A DNA stretch of 29,228 bases, from assembly GCA_027972325.1 (NCBI GenBank), contig JAPMOS010000223.1, positions 17,501-46,728 on the forward strand, written 5' to 3'. This document shows, in pieces, positions 1 to 9,452 of the stretch. Each line of letters starts with the position of its first letter. The first letter of the stretch is position 1. The position numbers and the translations under genes are program-made. A model generated the notes under the pieces. It made no database searches, was not told the origin of the DNA, and saw only the letters and a program-made list of their open reading frames with translations. Source of the DNA: Paratrimastix pyriformis. Lineage: Eukaryota > Preaxostyla > Paratrimastigidae.

Positions 1-113
1 CGGCAGTTTTACGGATTGTATGGGCAGTTTTTCGGCCAGTTTATTTTCAGTTAATGCCGGCATGAATTTTCAGTTTATTGGCAGTTTTACTGGCCATACA
101 AAAAAGTTCACTG
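1..113. repeat. AT-rich patch of degenerate short repeats
   Basis: This stretch is much richer in A and T than its surroundings. It is built from variants of the word GGCAGTTTTAC and TTTATTGGCAG, with the word TGGCCATAC near its inner edge. The same words, in the other orientation, recur at about 18,975-19,030, which suggests one repeat family. It overlaps the last codons of the minus-strand gene, so the real end of that protein could lie earlier than the stop at 47-49. Confidence 0.35.
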
Positions 114-1958
114 TGGTGCAGGAAGGCCTTGGGGAACTGATCACCGTAGTAGTCAGAGAGCTCCAACATGGAACGGTCACGAAGAACCTCCTTGGCGAAG
201 AAGGGGAAAGAGCGTTCCCAGAGGGCAAGCTCTTCGAGCCTCATCGAGCCCTCGATGGCGGGGTCCTGGTCGAATGCAGCCTCGGAGTCCAGGGTCACAA
301 GAAGAGCCAAGGCTCTGCTGATCAGGAACTCGTAGGTCTTGCCGATATCAGCGCATTGTCCGCAGGACAGGGAAAAAAAGAGTTTCCCGAAGGTGAGACA
401 CATCCGGGTAAGTACCTTGTGCAACTCAACACAGATGGCACCGGAGAGCTGGTACTCGGCCAAGGTCTTGAAAAAGTGAACAGGGACGATGACACCGCGA
501 TTCAGATGATTCGTGTTCGGGAACCAACGGCCCAGCAACTTGGGAAAGATCCGTTCGTAAAATGCCTGTCGGCTGAGCTTCATCAATGACTTTGTTTCCG
601 GTTGGTAGAATAGGTAGGTCCTGTTGGAGAGGCATGAGAAACCCACAAGAGAGGAAAAACAGAAAACAGACTGATTGAGGGGCGGGGGGACAGTTGCAAA
701 GGGAGGCGGAAGCGTACTCGAAGTGGGAAGGACCGCTGCGGCGTCAGGCGTTGACGACGTGCTCCCCGTGGCGGTGACCGGTGGCGTTTTGGGAGTAGCC
801 ACGCCAGCCCGACCCGGAGCCACTGCCGTCGAAGTGCTCGTTGCGGTGGAGGTGACCTGGGCCGGGCGTTCTGGGAGTAGCCACGGGAGCCCGACCCGGA
901 GCCACTGCCGGAGGCGTCGAAGTGATCGTGGCGGTGGCCCGAGCCGACACCGCTGGAGGCGTTGAAGTGCTCCTGGCGGCGGGGACCGGGCCCGGAGGTG
1001 GAGGCGTTCTGAGAGACACAGCAGCCGGAGGCGGAGGCGTCTTGAGAGCAACAGGCGGAGCCGCAGCCGCTGCGGACTTCTTGATAGCCGGAGGGGCCTG
1101 TCCTGGGGTCTTGGGCGGGATGAAGACGGACGACAGTTTCTTGGGAGCGGGAGCGGGAAGTGGTGTCGGCGCGGGAAGTGTCGGTTTCGGAGGGTGAGTG
1201 GCGGGCCGGCGTTGAAGTGGCTGCCTCGAGGCCGTCGGAGGAGGGGCGCGCTGTGTGGACGGCGGCACGGGGTTGGAGGCCTGAGAGGCGCTCTGGTCGG
1301 GTTCGGTGCTCTGGTCGGGTTCGGTGCTCTGGTCGGGTTCGGCAGTCTGCTCGGGTTCGGGGGTCAGCTCGGTTTCGGCGGGGACAGGCTCGGGTTGGGC
1401 GGTCTGCTCGGGTTCGGCGGGGACAGGCTCGGGTTCGGCGGTCTGCTCGGGTTCGCGGTCTGCGGTGGTCTGCTCGCGGTCTGCGGTGGTCTGCTCGCGG
1501 TCTGCGGTGGTCTGCTCAGGGTCGGCGGTCTGCTCATGGTCGGCGGTCTGCTCATGGTCGGCGGTCTGTTCGGCTTCGGCGGGGTCGGCAGGCTGCTCGG
1601 GTGCGGCGGTCTCCTCGGATGGGCTGGCTTCCTTGGGTTCTGACTCAGTGTTCTGCTCGGCTGGGATGAAGACGATGGCACGTTGGAGTTCCTGGCTGAC
1701 CTGTTGGGGTTCTTCTTGTGCGGCCGTGGCATCCTGGCTGGCCTGTTGGGTCTCCTCCTCCTGTCCAGTCTCATCTTCGGTGCCAGGCTCGAGGCGGAGA
1801 GGGGACCCCTGCGCAGCATCGGATGACTTGCGTTCCGCGCGAGAACGTTTCCTCGAGTGGGGCTCCTCATCCGACTCATCCAGCGAGTGACGAGACGGTG
1901 TCGGGTAACGGCGGCCGCTGCGAGTCTCACGAAGTTCCTGAGTGCTTTCCTTAGGCAT
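47..1958 (-). CDS. unknown two-exon acidic, repeat-bearing protein
   Basis: I do not recognise this protein. Exon 1 runs 1958-672 and exon 2 runs 620-47. The 51-nt intron between them (621-671) starts GTCTGT, ends CAACAG and keeps frame. The start is the ATG at 1958, facing the repeat-filled region shared with the divergent methyltransferase gene. Residues 36-44 (RKRSRAERK) look like a nuclear localisation signal in an acidic, serine-rich setting. Residues about 130-225 are imperfect EQTAD/EQTTADRE/EPVPAE repeats, followed by Pro/Ala/Thr-rich linker. Exon 2 gives about 190 residues of ordinary globular composition with several hydrophobic helices and no motif I can name. The reading frame changes once in the GC-rich linker near 870, which may be a sequence error or an unseen intron. 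The divergent layout suggests co-expression with the gene at 2565, but a shared function is inference. Confidence 0.55.
1289..1600. repeat. coding tandem repeats (18- and 21-bp units)
   Basis: Short in-frame units repeat inside exon 1 of the minus-strand gene. An 18-bp unit occurs three times near 1293-1346. A 21-bp unit occurs three times near 1459-1518. An 18-bp unit containing TCATGGTCGGCGG occurs twice near 1530-1570. All units are multiples of three, so copy-number change would lengthen or shorten the Glu/Gln/Thr-rich tract without breaking the frame. Confidence 0.75.
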
Positions 1959-2564
1959 TTTGGCGGGATCAAGTGCGGCTGTTCCCCAGGGTAATAGCCA
2001 CTGTACCCTCTGGAGTCTCCCGAAGTTAGTCGTAAAATCCCTCCGACATGTCCCAAAGGGTTTTTTCGGTGAAACTCGACGTTTTTCGTCATCAGAACCA
2101 CTATCCCGAAGTTAGTCGGGGGTACTAAAATCCATACGACTCGTATGGAATTTCAATGGAAATCGACTATTTCGGATCGGTGTTCCGACATGTCCCAAAG
2201 GGTTTTTTCGGTGAAACTCGACGTTTTCCGTCATCAGAACCACTATCCCGAAGTTAGTCGGGGGTACTAAAATCCATACGACTCGTATGGAATTTCAATG
2301 GAAATCGAATTTTTCGGATCGGTGTTCCGACATGTCCCAAAGGGTTTTTGCGGTGAAACTCGACGTTTTTCGTCATCAGAACCACTATCCCGAAGTTAGT
2401 CGGGGGTACTAAAATCCATACGACTCGTATGGAATTTCAATGGAAATCGAATTTTTCGGATCGGTGTTCCGACATGTCCCAAAGGGTTTTTTCGGTGAAA
2501 CTCAGCGGGGTGGACATTACCCCGGGTTCTCTTCCTTGTTCACGCGCCTTTTTGCCGTTTTCAG
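1959..2564. promoter_or_regulatory. shared divergent promoter region
   Basis: The 606 bp between the two start codons hold no gene and are the only space from which both genes can be driven. Most of it (2021-2503) is a 142-bp tandem repeat. Just before the plus-strand ATG at 2565 the sequence TTTTTGCCGTTTTCAG looks like a splice acceptor, so that gene may have an untranslated first exon and a 5' UTR intron here. No clear TATA box is visible. Confidence 0.45.
2021..2503. repeat. 142-bp tandem repeat array with palindrome
   Basis: The word CGAAGTTAGT starts at 2021, 2107, 2249 and 2391. The last two intervals are exactly 142 bp; the first copy is short by 56 bp and the last ends at about 2503. 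Full units carry a 17-bp inverted repeat CCATACGACTCGTATGG (two 8-bp arms around one C) at 2132-2148, 2274-2290 and 2416-2432. Each unit also has a GATC inside TCGGATCGG and the word GACATGTCCCAAAGGG. Units are nearly identical. The setting between two divergent genes makes enhancer-like or operator-like binding sites plausible, but that is inference. Confidence 0.85.
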
Positions 2565-5500
2565 ATGAACTCTATCGATTGGAATCAATTCAGGACCTCC
2601 GAAGATGCCATTGCTTGGTGTGAGGGCACACTCTCGCTTCAACCCCCGGGTTGGGCCGAGGCACCACACGTGGCGATCAATTGGTTTGTTTGTCATCGCC
2701 CCTTCTGTTTTCCCACAACATTTTGTCATAGCTTCCGTCGCCGCATCAATGCCGCCTCGAAGCTTGTGGGGGGGCTCGCTGCGCCCCTGCATTTGATGGT
2801 GATTCAAGACGCCTTCGAGAGCATTGGGAGGCCGTCCTCCCCTGCTTTCGCCGCTGACGACGAGCGCGTCGACATTGGCGGTGACGAGCCGCTGACCGAG
2901 CAGCCCCAACCCGCGCCCTTGTCTGTGTTTTCATCTCACCTCAAGCTCGGTTTAATTCCTTCTTCGTTAGGTCTCCCGCCCCCGCCGCCACCCATACCGC
3001 CGAAGGAGCGCCCCCTGCGCCGACCGCCCCGACCGCGCCCCTCCCGACGCAGGCCCTCCCGATCGAGCACAAGGACAAGGCAACCGGTGCAGCTCGCGTG
3101 GCGTCTGTCGCAGTGGTTTCTTGCCTTTCACACCTGATCTCTGTTTTTTAGGATCTTGGATGACGACGATGCCTCCCCGAGCCCAAAGCCAAAGGAGAAG
3201 GCCAAGCCCAAGCCCCCCAAGAAGGCCCCCGAAGAGGAGGTCAAGAACAAGCCCAAGCCCAAGAAGGACGGCCCCGAAGCGGACAAGAAGGCCCCGGTGG
3301 CGCCCACCAAGCCCAAGAAGGACGCCGCCCCCCCCGCCACCGGCCCGCCGACGGAAGCCGGGGCATCACGAGGCCAACAAGGAGGCCTCGGAGGCCTCGG
3401 CGGAGGATCAGGCGGCCGAGAAGGACGCCCCGCCGCGTCACCGGGGCACCAAGCACCCGGCCCCGGTGTTGGTCGACTCCTCGTCGTCAGACGAGGACGG
3501 CCCAGCCCCCGAACCCAAGGCGAAGGCCGAGCGCAAGCGGGGCCGTCCCAACTCGCCTGAGCTCGCCCCGGAGGCCCGGCAATTAATGCAGTCCGTTATT
3601 GCTTTGTGCACTGCGTTCTTGGAAAACTACCCTCCCTCCTCCTCCTCCTCCAAGTCGTGACCTTTTTTTATCGTTCGTTGTTTTTGACCAACAAGTGACT
3701 GACTTCCTTTTGCTTTGTTCGGGTTGGTGGGTCGGGGGGGCCTCTTCAATGTATCCCAGCCGGGGAAAAGCATCGCCAAAAGGGCACAGGTCCTCCTGAG
3801 CTCCATCGACCCCTGCCCGAGCCTCGCCCGGCCCCTGTCCTACGAGCGTTTGGCCGCAATTATCGAGTGGTTCAACAAACTGGGTGCCTCGGTCCTGTTC
3901 AGCATCATCGTGCAGAAGTCGCGCCAGGTCGAGGCTCGATACCAGGTGGTCGATGGCTCGCACCGGTCTGCACAGCGCTCGGTTTTGGGGCTCGGCCTCT
4001 AATGTGTCTCTAGGTTCCAAGTGGCCCGTCTCATCGTAGACCCGCGCCGGGTCTCCGAGTTGCCGACCGGGATCACCGCGGAACAGCGGGACGCGCTTCG
4101 TGAAAGGGTGGAGAAGCTCAACGAGGAGTTCCCAAGATCAGGAAGGTCTGCGGTACGGTGTCGCAGCCATCAACAACGAACCATCTTCTCCCCTGCACAG
4201 CACCTGAAGGAGGACTACATCGACGTGGCCGTTTACAACACGCTCGAGCCAGAGGCCATGCTCGAACTGCAACATCGGGTCAACCTGCTCACCCACGACG
4301 CGAGGTTTGGAAGCAGCACCTTCGATGTCCTGCTGAACCTCAAGCGTGCCTCCCTCCAAGTCTGTTGTCTCTCCTATTTTTCTCGCATCATCACCTCACC
4401 TCCTCTTATCAGGCCCCCAAGCTCTACTCCCTTGACCATCCGGACTTGGACACACTGTTGGCTCCCGCCCTCAGTGAGCTGCACTTCCCGAAGAGCGTGG
4501 ACGCCCCTTCCAAGTCTGTCCACTCACTCTCCTTGCACTCTCCCCACATGCCTTTGTCGATGACTAGACTCCTGAAGATGCTGGCGAGCTTCTCCCTGGA
4601 GCTGCTGTGTGAGCTCTCCCGGCTCCCGGTCGAGCGACAGCCATCACCCACGAACCTCTGGCGCATCTTTGAGGTCTGCTCGGAACAACCATTTCCACGC
4701 TGGCGCTCACACACGTTGTTCGTGCCCGTGCCCGCTAGGCCAGAGATTTGGAGATGAATTGCTGGGTTGCACGCGCCCTGCTGCAGGGGTCGTTCAGCGG
4801 CTCCGAGGCCAATTCTGTTGTTGCGCCCGAAATGAAGAAGCCCATTCGACAGGCCGAGCAGACCTTCCTGCTGCTGGAGGCCCACGATGCTGCCGAGGTG
4901 GCCGACGGAAACCGCCAGCCCGTCCTCTACCTGCCCCCGACGAGGCCGCCCGGGAGGTCCTACGGTGCCATCTCGTCCGGACCGAGACCTTCGCCTTCAT
5001 GAATTGCCTCAACGTGCGGCCGTTCCAAATCCGCAAGGGCAAGGTGCGACTCCCGGCCTTCACCGAGATGCTGGGCGAACTGGGCTGCCCGTTCGAGCGC
5101 CTGAACGAGACGGACGTGCGCAACCTGCCCCTAGAGATCACCTGCATCCGCATCGACGGCCGGCCTCTCACCGACTTCGACTTGGTCCTCGGCTACTGGC
5201 TGGGGTGGTGCGCGGCACAACTGCCACCGGCAATGCAGGACGACCTGAGGCCCGAGCACTGCAAGTACGCCCAGCTCTGGGAGGAGACGGGCCACCACGA
5301 CATCCCCGGGCAAGCAAGCGCACGCTGAAGACCGTCGACCGGGAACTACGTGAGGAAAAGCGGGCACTCCGGGAGGAAGCCTCCGAGCACCCGGAGCCGC
5401 CGAAGTCAGAGCCGGCCAAGCGGGCCACCCTGAAGGCGCTTCTTTCCCAAGCCGAGCCGACCTCCGAAGCTGAGGCCAAGGCGGCGGAGGCCGATGACGA

Positions 5501-7199
5501 CTATGAGGTCAAGGCCTGCGCACTCCCACCGGAGCCGAGTCGGCCACCTGAGGAAGCCCAGCCTTCGGCGAAGCCGGTGCCCGAGCCCGAGCCCAAAGCC
5601 AAGCCCCAGCCAGCCAGGCCAAGCCGCCGCAGCCCGCCCCCAGGCCAAGCCGCCACAGCCCGCCTCCCAGGCCAAGCCGCCACAGCCCGCCCCCAGGCCA
5701 AGCCGCCGCAGCCCGCCCCCAGGCCAAGCCGTCGCCTCAGCCCCAGCCGGCTCAGCCTCAACCCCAGACCCCGGCCCAGGCCCAGCAACACACTCCAAGC
5801 CACCGCAGCAGCGTCAGTCGCCCAGGTCACCACCAAGCCCGCGTCCGCTGCGCCTCGTTCCGGCCCCCAGCTGCTTTCCGCACCCGCGGAGGGCCACGAT
5901 CCCTCATGGGAAAACCTTGGCCCGGTTCTACTGCGGGGATGCCGAAGATCTTGTTTCGCGCGAAGGATAATCCCGGCCGTGTCTGCAGTTTCCAACTTGT
6001 TGGATCCCCACTAACATCTTCGTTTCATTCGATAGACACTCGATACCTTGGCCGTGTTGGATGCTCCTGGGGCATTACCGACGACCCTCGAGACAGACCC
6101 ACCCCGGACTACGGATCCCTGGTCCAGTACCTCGACTCGTTCATTGCCCCAATGGTACCATCATTGTGATGGATACCGAGGCCAACCTGTCCCAGCAATG
6201 GACGCCGGCTCTCGAGTGCTTCAATTTCGTGAGCGATCACCGAATTCGTGCCATCTGGGAAGTCCGTGATTCATTCCCTTCACGAGACAATTGGTTTTAA
6301 CTTGTCCTTCTTCATCACTTCTTCGCGCAGATTACCTCGAGGAGGCCAACCCCGGCCGTCGCTCTCACCGGGAGCCCCCCGCCCTGAGGAGGTGGAGCTG
6401 CCCATCGAGGTTTTCCAGCGAGGCCACGAGCGGCCCGTCAACTGGCGCTGGGATGTACTGTGCCCTTCTCCGAGTGCGAAGTTGGCCGAGATGAACGCCC
6501 GGGCCAACCCGCGCACCAACGCGGTCTACTGCGGCACCAGGCGGGGCAGGCCCGCTTCGCCAAGCCGGCCGATCTTTACGTCTACCTCTTCCGCCGCTAC
6601 GGAGGGCCGGGCCCTGTGTTGGACTGCTACTGCGGCTGTGGGCCGGCCCTCCTGGCGGCAGAGGCCACCGGAACGCGCGTTGATCTGATTGACCGGGCGC
6701 CTGCAGTGGAGAGCCTCATGATCGGCCACGTGCCTCCGGTGCTGGTGCACCGGCATGGCGAAGCATACCTGCCCCTCGAAGCCCACGAGACGGAGCTTTG
6801 CAACGTCGTTGCACCCCGGTCGACGGATGGGACCTGCATCTTCCTCTGCTCCCCCCTCAAGAAGAACCTGCCCCGGCTCTACAAGAAGAGCAGGCCGCCG
6901 AGCAGACCACCACCGCCGAGCAACAACAACAAGAGCAGGCCTTCGAGCTTCAAGACGACCAAGAGGGCCCCCTGATCCCTGACCCAGATGATCAGCCTTA
7001 TCAGCGGCTTCCTCCTTCCGACGAGTTCAACCCACGGGTGGACCCGGAAGCTTTGGGCAAGGGCCTTCTGCCAGAGGAACGCGCGGACTTCCAGTAACTC
7101 GTAATACCGTCCAACCCTCAACCCCTCTTTTCAATTCTGCTTTGTGTTTTTAGACGAAGAAACACGACAGCAATGACACCGAGAAATTGTCTTGACTGA
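2565..7199 (+). CDS. spliced ParB-like / DNA amino-methyltransferase fusion
   Basis: A multi-exon gene. Exons with good junctions are 2565-2683, 2732-2920, 2971-3102, 3152 to about 3655, a part ending 3965, 4014 to about 4150, 4201-4359, 4413-4513, 4568-4673, 4739 to about 5980, 6036 to about 6268, about 6343-7093, and 7154-7199. In order the protein shows an unknown N-terminus; a Lys/Pro linker; an acidic serine patch (VLVDSSSSDED); an AT-hook-like KRGRP (about 3535-3550); then a ParB-like segment with VVDGSHRF, its Arg codon split by the intron 3966-4013. A helical middle region and a Pro/Ala linker follow. The methyltransferase part has ETDPP (motif IV, DPP at 6096-6104), a KPADLYVYLF segment near 6562 and LDCYCGCGPALLAAE (motif I, about 6617-6660), the order of beta-class N6-adenine/N4-cytosine enzymes. 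The tail is Gln-rich and acidic. About seven or eight frame changes occur, all in or beside runs of C or G, so sequence errors or recent decay are both possible. DNA methylation activity is inferred. Confidence 0.6.
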
Positions 7200-7292
7200 A
7201 CAACAAGCTACCGGGGTGGGATAGGGAGGATGGCCTGGGTGATAGCCACTCGAGTGGCGCCACTGATATGGAACCAATCGAAGAAGAACGCG

Positions 7293-8728
7293 TGTGTGTG
7301 TCATACATGTTTGCAACATAGAGATGCAAAACTCCCGATTCCGGCCGAAGCCGGGGGGTAACATGACCCCAGTCCTCCCATGTCCCCGCAATTCTGCGGG
7401 CAACTAGGCTAGGGGCGGGGCTATGGTGACAGGGAGAGGTAGAAAAGAACGGGGGAGGGACCAAGGAATAGGGTGGATCGAGGAGATAAATCAGGGAAAA
7501 GACTGAACAACGGGACAAAAGATTGAACCGAAAGGAACACAATTCCCTTACATTGGGACTTCTTGGGCGTTGGGCATCCGCGTCCCCATGTACCATCTGG
7601 TACTGGTGCGGAACACGAACATCGGGGCGTGTTGTTGGCGGATCCACCATCCAAAGTCCCGCCTCCGCGGCCCGTCCGGTCCCGCGGGCACTCGAGCCGC
7701 CCTGCTCCCCTTCAACCCCAGATCCGTGGGGCAGAGCGAGGGGCTGGGGCAGGGGCCTGCGCTGGGGCAGGGACAGCGCAGGGCAGGGGCAGCATGGGGG
7801 CAGGGGCAACATGGGCAGGGGCAACATGGGCAGGGGCAGGGGCAGGGGCAGGGCAGGGGCATGGGCAGGGGCCAGGGGGGGCAGTGGGGCAGGTGCAGAT
7901 GCAGTGGGGCTGGTGCAGATGCAGTGGGGCTGCTGCAGATGCAGTGGGGGCTGGGGCGGCACCCTGGCGAACGGATTCCCGACCGGCGCGGGCTGCTGGT
8001 GGGCAACAGCAGGGCGCACAGCAAAGGATTGCTGTCAGCCTTCTCCTCAACCCTGTCCTTCTTCTTTGCTGGCGAAGGTTCAGGGGATGGCGGACGTGGC
8101 CGACTCGTACCACCTCCAAGCTGAAGCGGGGCAGCTGAGGGTCGATGCAATGTGCGGTCACTTTTCCGGGAGGCTGTTTGACAGTGCTCGGTGACTTTGG
8201 ACACAGGCCGGATTGCGGCGAAGCAGTGGACGGGTTCACCGAAGCCACAGGTCGGGCGGGAACGGGGGTCGCCATCGATACTCGCGATACAGTAACGGGC
8301 TTGCTGGAAGACTCCAAATTGAAAATGGTGGCACCACAAATGAATTGAATCAATTGCGCAAGCTTTTGGCAGCACAGAGATTGATCGCCCCCCGCCGACC
8401 GTAGAATGCTCAAACTGATGCGCTGAAGCAACTTGGTCGACGGGATGCGCTTCTCAGAGGCCACCAAATACCCAAAAAGTTTGCCAAACTCAGGGATCAT
8501 GGTAGAAGTGAAGGAAAGACGGCTCAGCTGGTCCATGCTCCGGAAGATAGCTCGATGATCGTCGAGCTCGTCAATAAAGCACAGAAATGGATCTTCTTCA
8601 TCAAGAATAGAAGCATGTTTTTCAATAAAAGCAATGGTTGCGTCGTCCAGATCATCATTCACCGCAGTGATTTCGCAGGCCATAGCCCTGCGTAAATCGT
8701 GTTGAACTGAGAATAGTGCCGGGGCTCT
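7293..8728 (-). mobile_element. R1 retroposon, copy 1 (5'-truncated)
   Basis: This segment matches the split copy at 19358-20627 plus 27921-28180. On the minus strand it starts near 8728, carries the R1 reading frame and ends in a short AC run (GTGTGTGT on the plus strand at 7293). It is flanked by a 10-bp direct repeat GAAGAACGCG at 7283-7292 and 8729-8738, as expected for a target-site duplication. It lacks the upstream 0.44 kb present in the other copy, so it looks 5'-truncated. Duplication, simple-repeat tail and 5' truncation together point to target-primed reverse transcription. It sits at the junction between the end of the methyltransferase gene and the outer end of DIRS-A, so it is younger than DIRS-A. 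Confidence 0.65.
7712..8683 (-). CDS. R1 reading frame, copy 1
   Basis: The frame opens with MACEITAVNDDLDD at 8683. About 150 residues of ordinary composition follow (helical, with IEKHASILDEEDPFLCFIDE and a Cys-containing QSLCCQKLAQLIQFICG segment), then a Pro/Ala/Thr low-complexity tail. I do not recognise a family. No reverse transcriptase or endonuclease motif is visible, so this could be the first protein of a non-LTR element or a passenger frame in a non-autonomous one. The other copy gives a frame that keeps the same first 150 residues, which argues that this part once coded for protein. The low-complexity tail is expanded in the other copy by hexamer and 21-bp repeats. Confidence 0.5.
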   Translation of the reverse strand: MACEITAVNDDLDDATIAFIEKHASILDEEDPFLCFIDELDDHRAIFRSMDQLSRLSFTSTMIPEFGKLFGYLVASEKRIPSTKLLQRISLSILRSAGGDQSLCCQKLAQLIQFICGATIFNLESSSKPVTVSRVSMATPVPARPVASVNPSTASPQSGLCPKSPSTVKQPPGKVTAHCIDPQLPRFSLEVVRVGHVRHPLNLRQQRRRTGLRRRLTAILCCAPCCCPPAARAGRESVRQGAAPAPTASAAAPLHLHQPHCICTCPTAPPGPCPCPCPAPAPAPAHVAPAHVAPAPMLPLPCAVPAPAQAPAPAPRSAPRIWG

Positions 8729-8760
8729 GAAGAACGCGAGGAATCATCGAGACTCTTCTT

Positions 8761-8877
8761 CTTCCCAAACCCCCAGGAAAATAGACATCACGTCAGGCAA
8801 CGCAAAAAGCGGCACTGACCACAAATAGAAAGAAATTCCATGTCAGCTGACACGGATAGTGTACCCTGCCCTTGCGT
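8761..8877. repeat. DIRS-A inverted terminal repeat, left arm
   Basis: This arm matches the reverse complement of 15406-15522 almost base for base. It includes the words CAGCTGACACGGATAGTG and ATAGACATCACGTCAGG. A weaker match continues outward to about 8736. It is the downstream end of the element as transcribed. Confidence 0.9.
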
Positions 8878-9385
8878 AAGCACGTCAAAGTTGCCGGGCA
8901 CCACTCCGGAAGGTGTGGTCAGGCCCAGACGCACCACGGCCACGGCCACGGCCACGAGTAGCACCCCGAGACCATCTCGGGTCGCGCCTCGAACAGCAGA
9001 GCCTCCGCGTCCGCGCGACGAGACCCAGTGTCCACTGCGGCCGCGGTGGGTGTTGGAAACGACCACCCTCGACCCATCTTCCAGAGTGAAGAGGCGCGTA
9101 GCGGCCTTGGGGTGATCGTAGCCTCGCTTGGCCGCGGTCAGGCGCCGGTTGGCGTTGTAGACCGAGAGTTCCTTGCCCGGGTCCAGCGCGAGGGCTGTGT
9201 GCGGGCGAGTGTGGTTGTGTTGTGACAGAGGGGGGGAAAGGTAACATGACCTGTCTCCCCTCCCCACCCTTTGCTCCTCAAAATGGCAGGAAGAGCAAAG
9301 GTGGTGTCGGCAGGCTCAGGAGGTGGTGAGGCAGTGGGGCTGTAAGCCATGTGGTGCTCCACGCCACCAGGGAGGCGGGTGGGAG

Positions 9386-9435
9386 TATTTCTGGGGTTTG
9401 GGAAGAAGAAGAGTCTCGATGATTCCTCGCTTCAG
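9386..9435. repeat. DIRS-A internal complementary region
   Basis: The sequence here (containing GTTTGGGAAGAAGAAGAG and CTCGATGATTCCTCGC) is the reverse complement of the element's left end at about 8736-8784. DIRS-type elements carry such a region and are thought to use it to align the ends of the cDNA into a circle. It lies just beyond the 3' end of the recombinase frame, a usual position. Confidence 0.75.
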
Positions 9436-9452
9436 CCTGGAGCCTCGAACCC

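Noticed and set aside
1160-1890. Plus-strand Gly/Ser/Val/Arg-rich frames
   Set aside because: They mirror the tandem-repeat coding region of the minus-strand gene, and their composition follows the repeat units.
2021-2503. CRISPR-like array
   Set aside because: Unit length is 142 bp with no distinct spacers; the whole unit repeats, so it is a plain tandem array.
5494-5800. Repeated Pro/Ala/Lys frames as separate genes
   Set aside because: They fit a low-complexity linker of the methyltransferase gene read in alternative frames.
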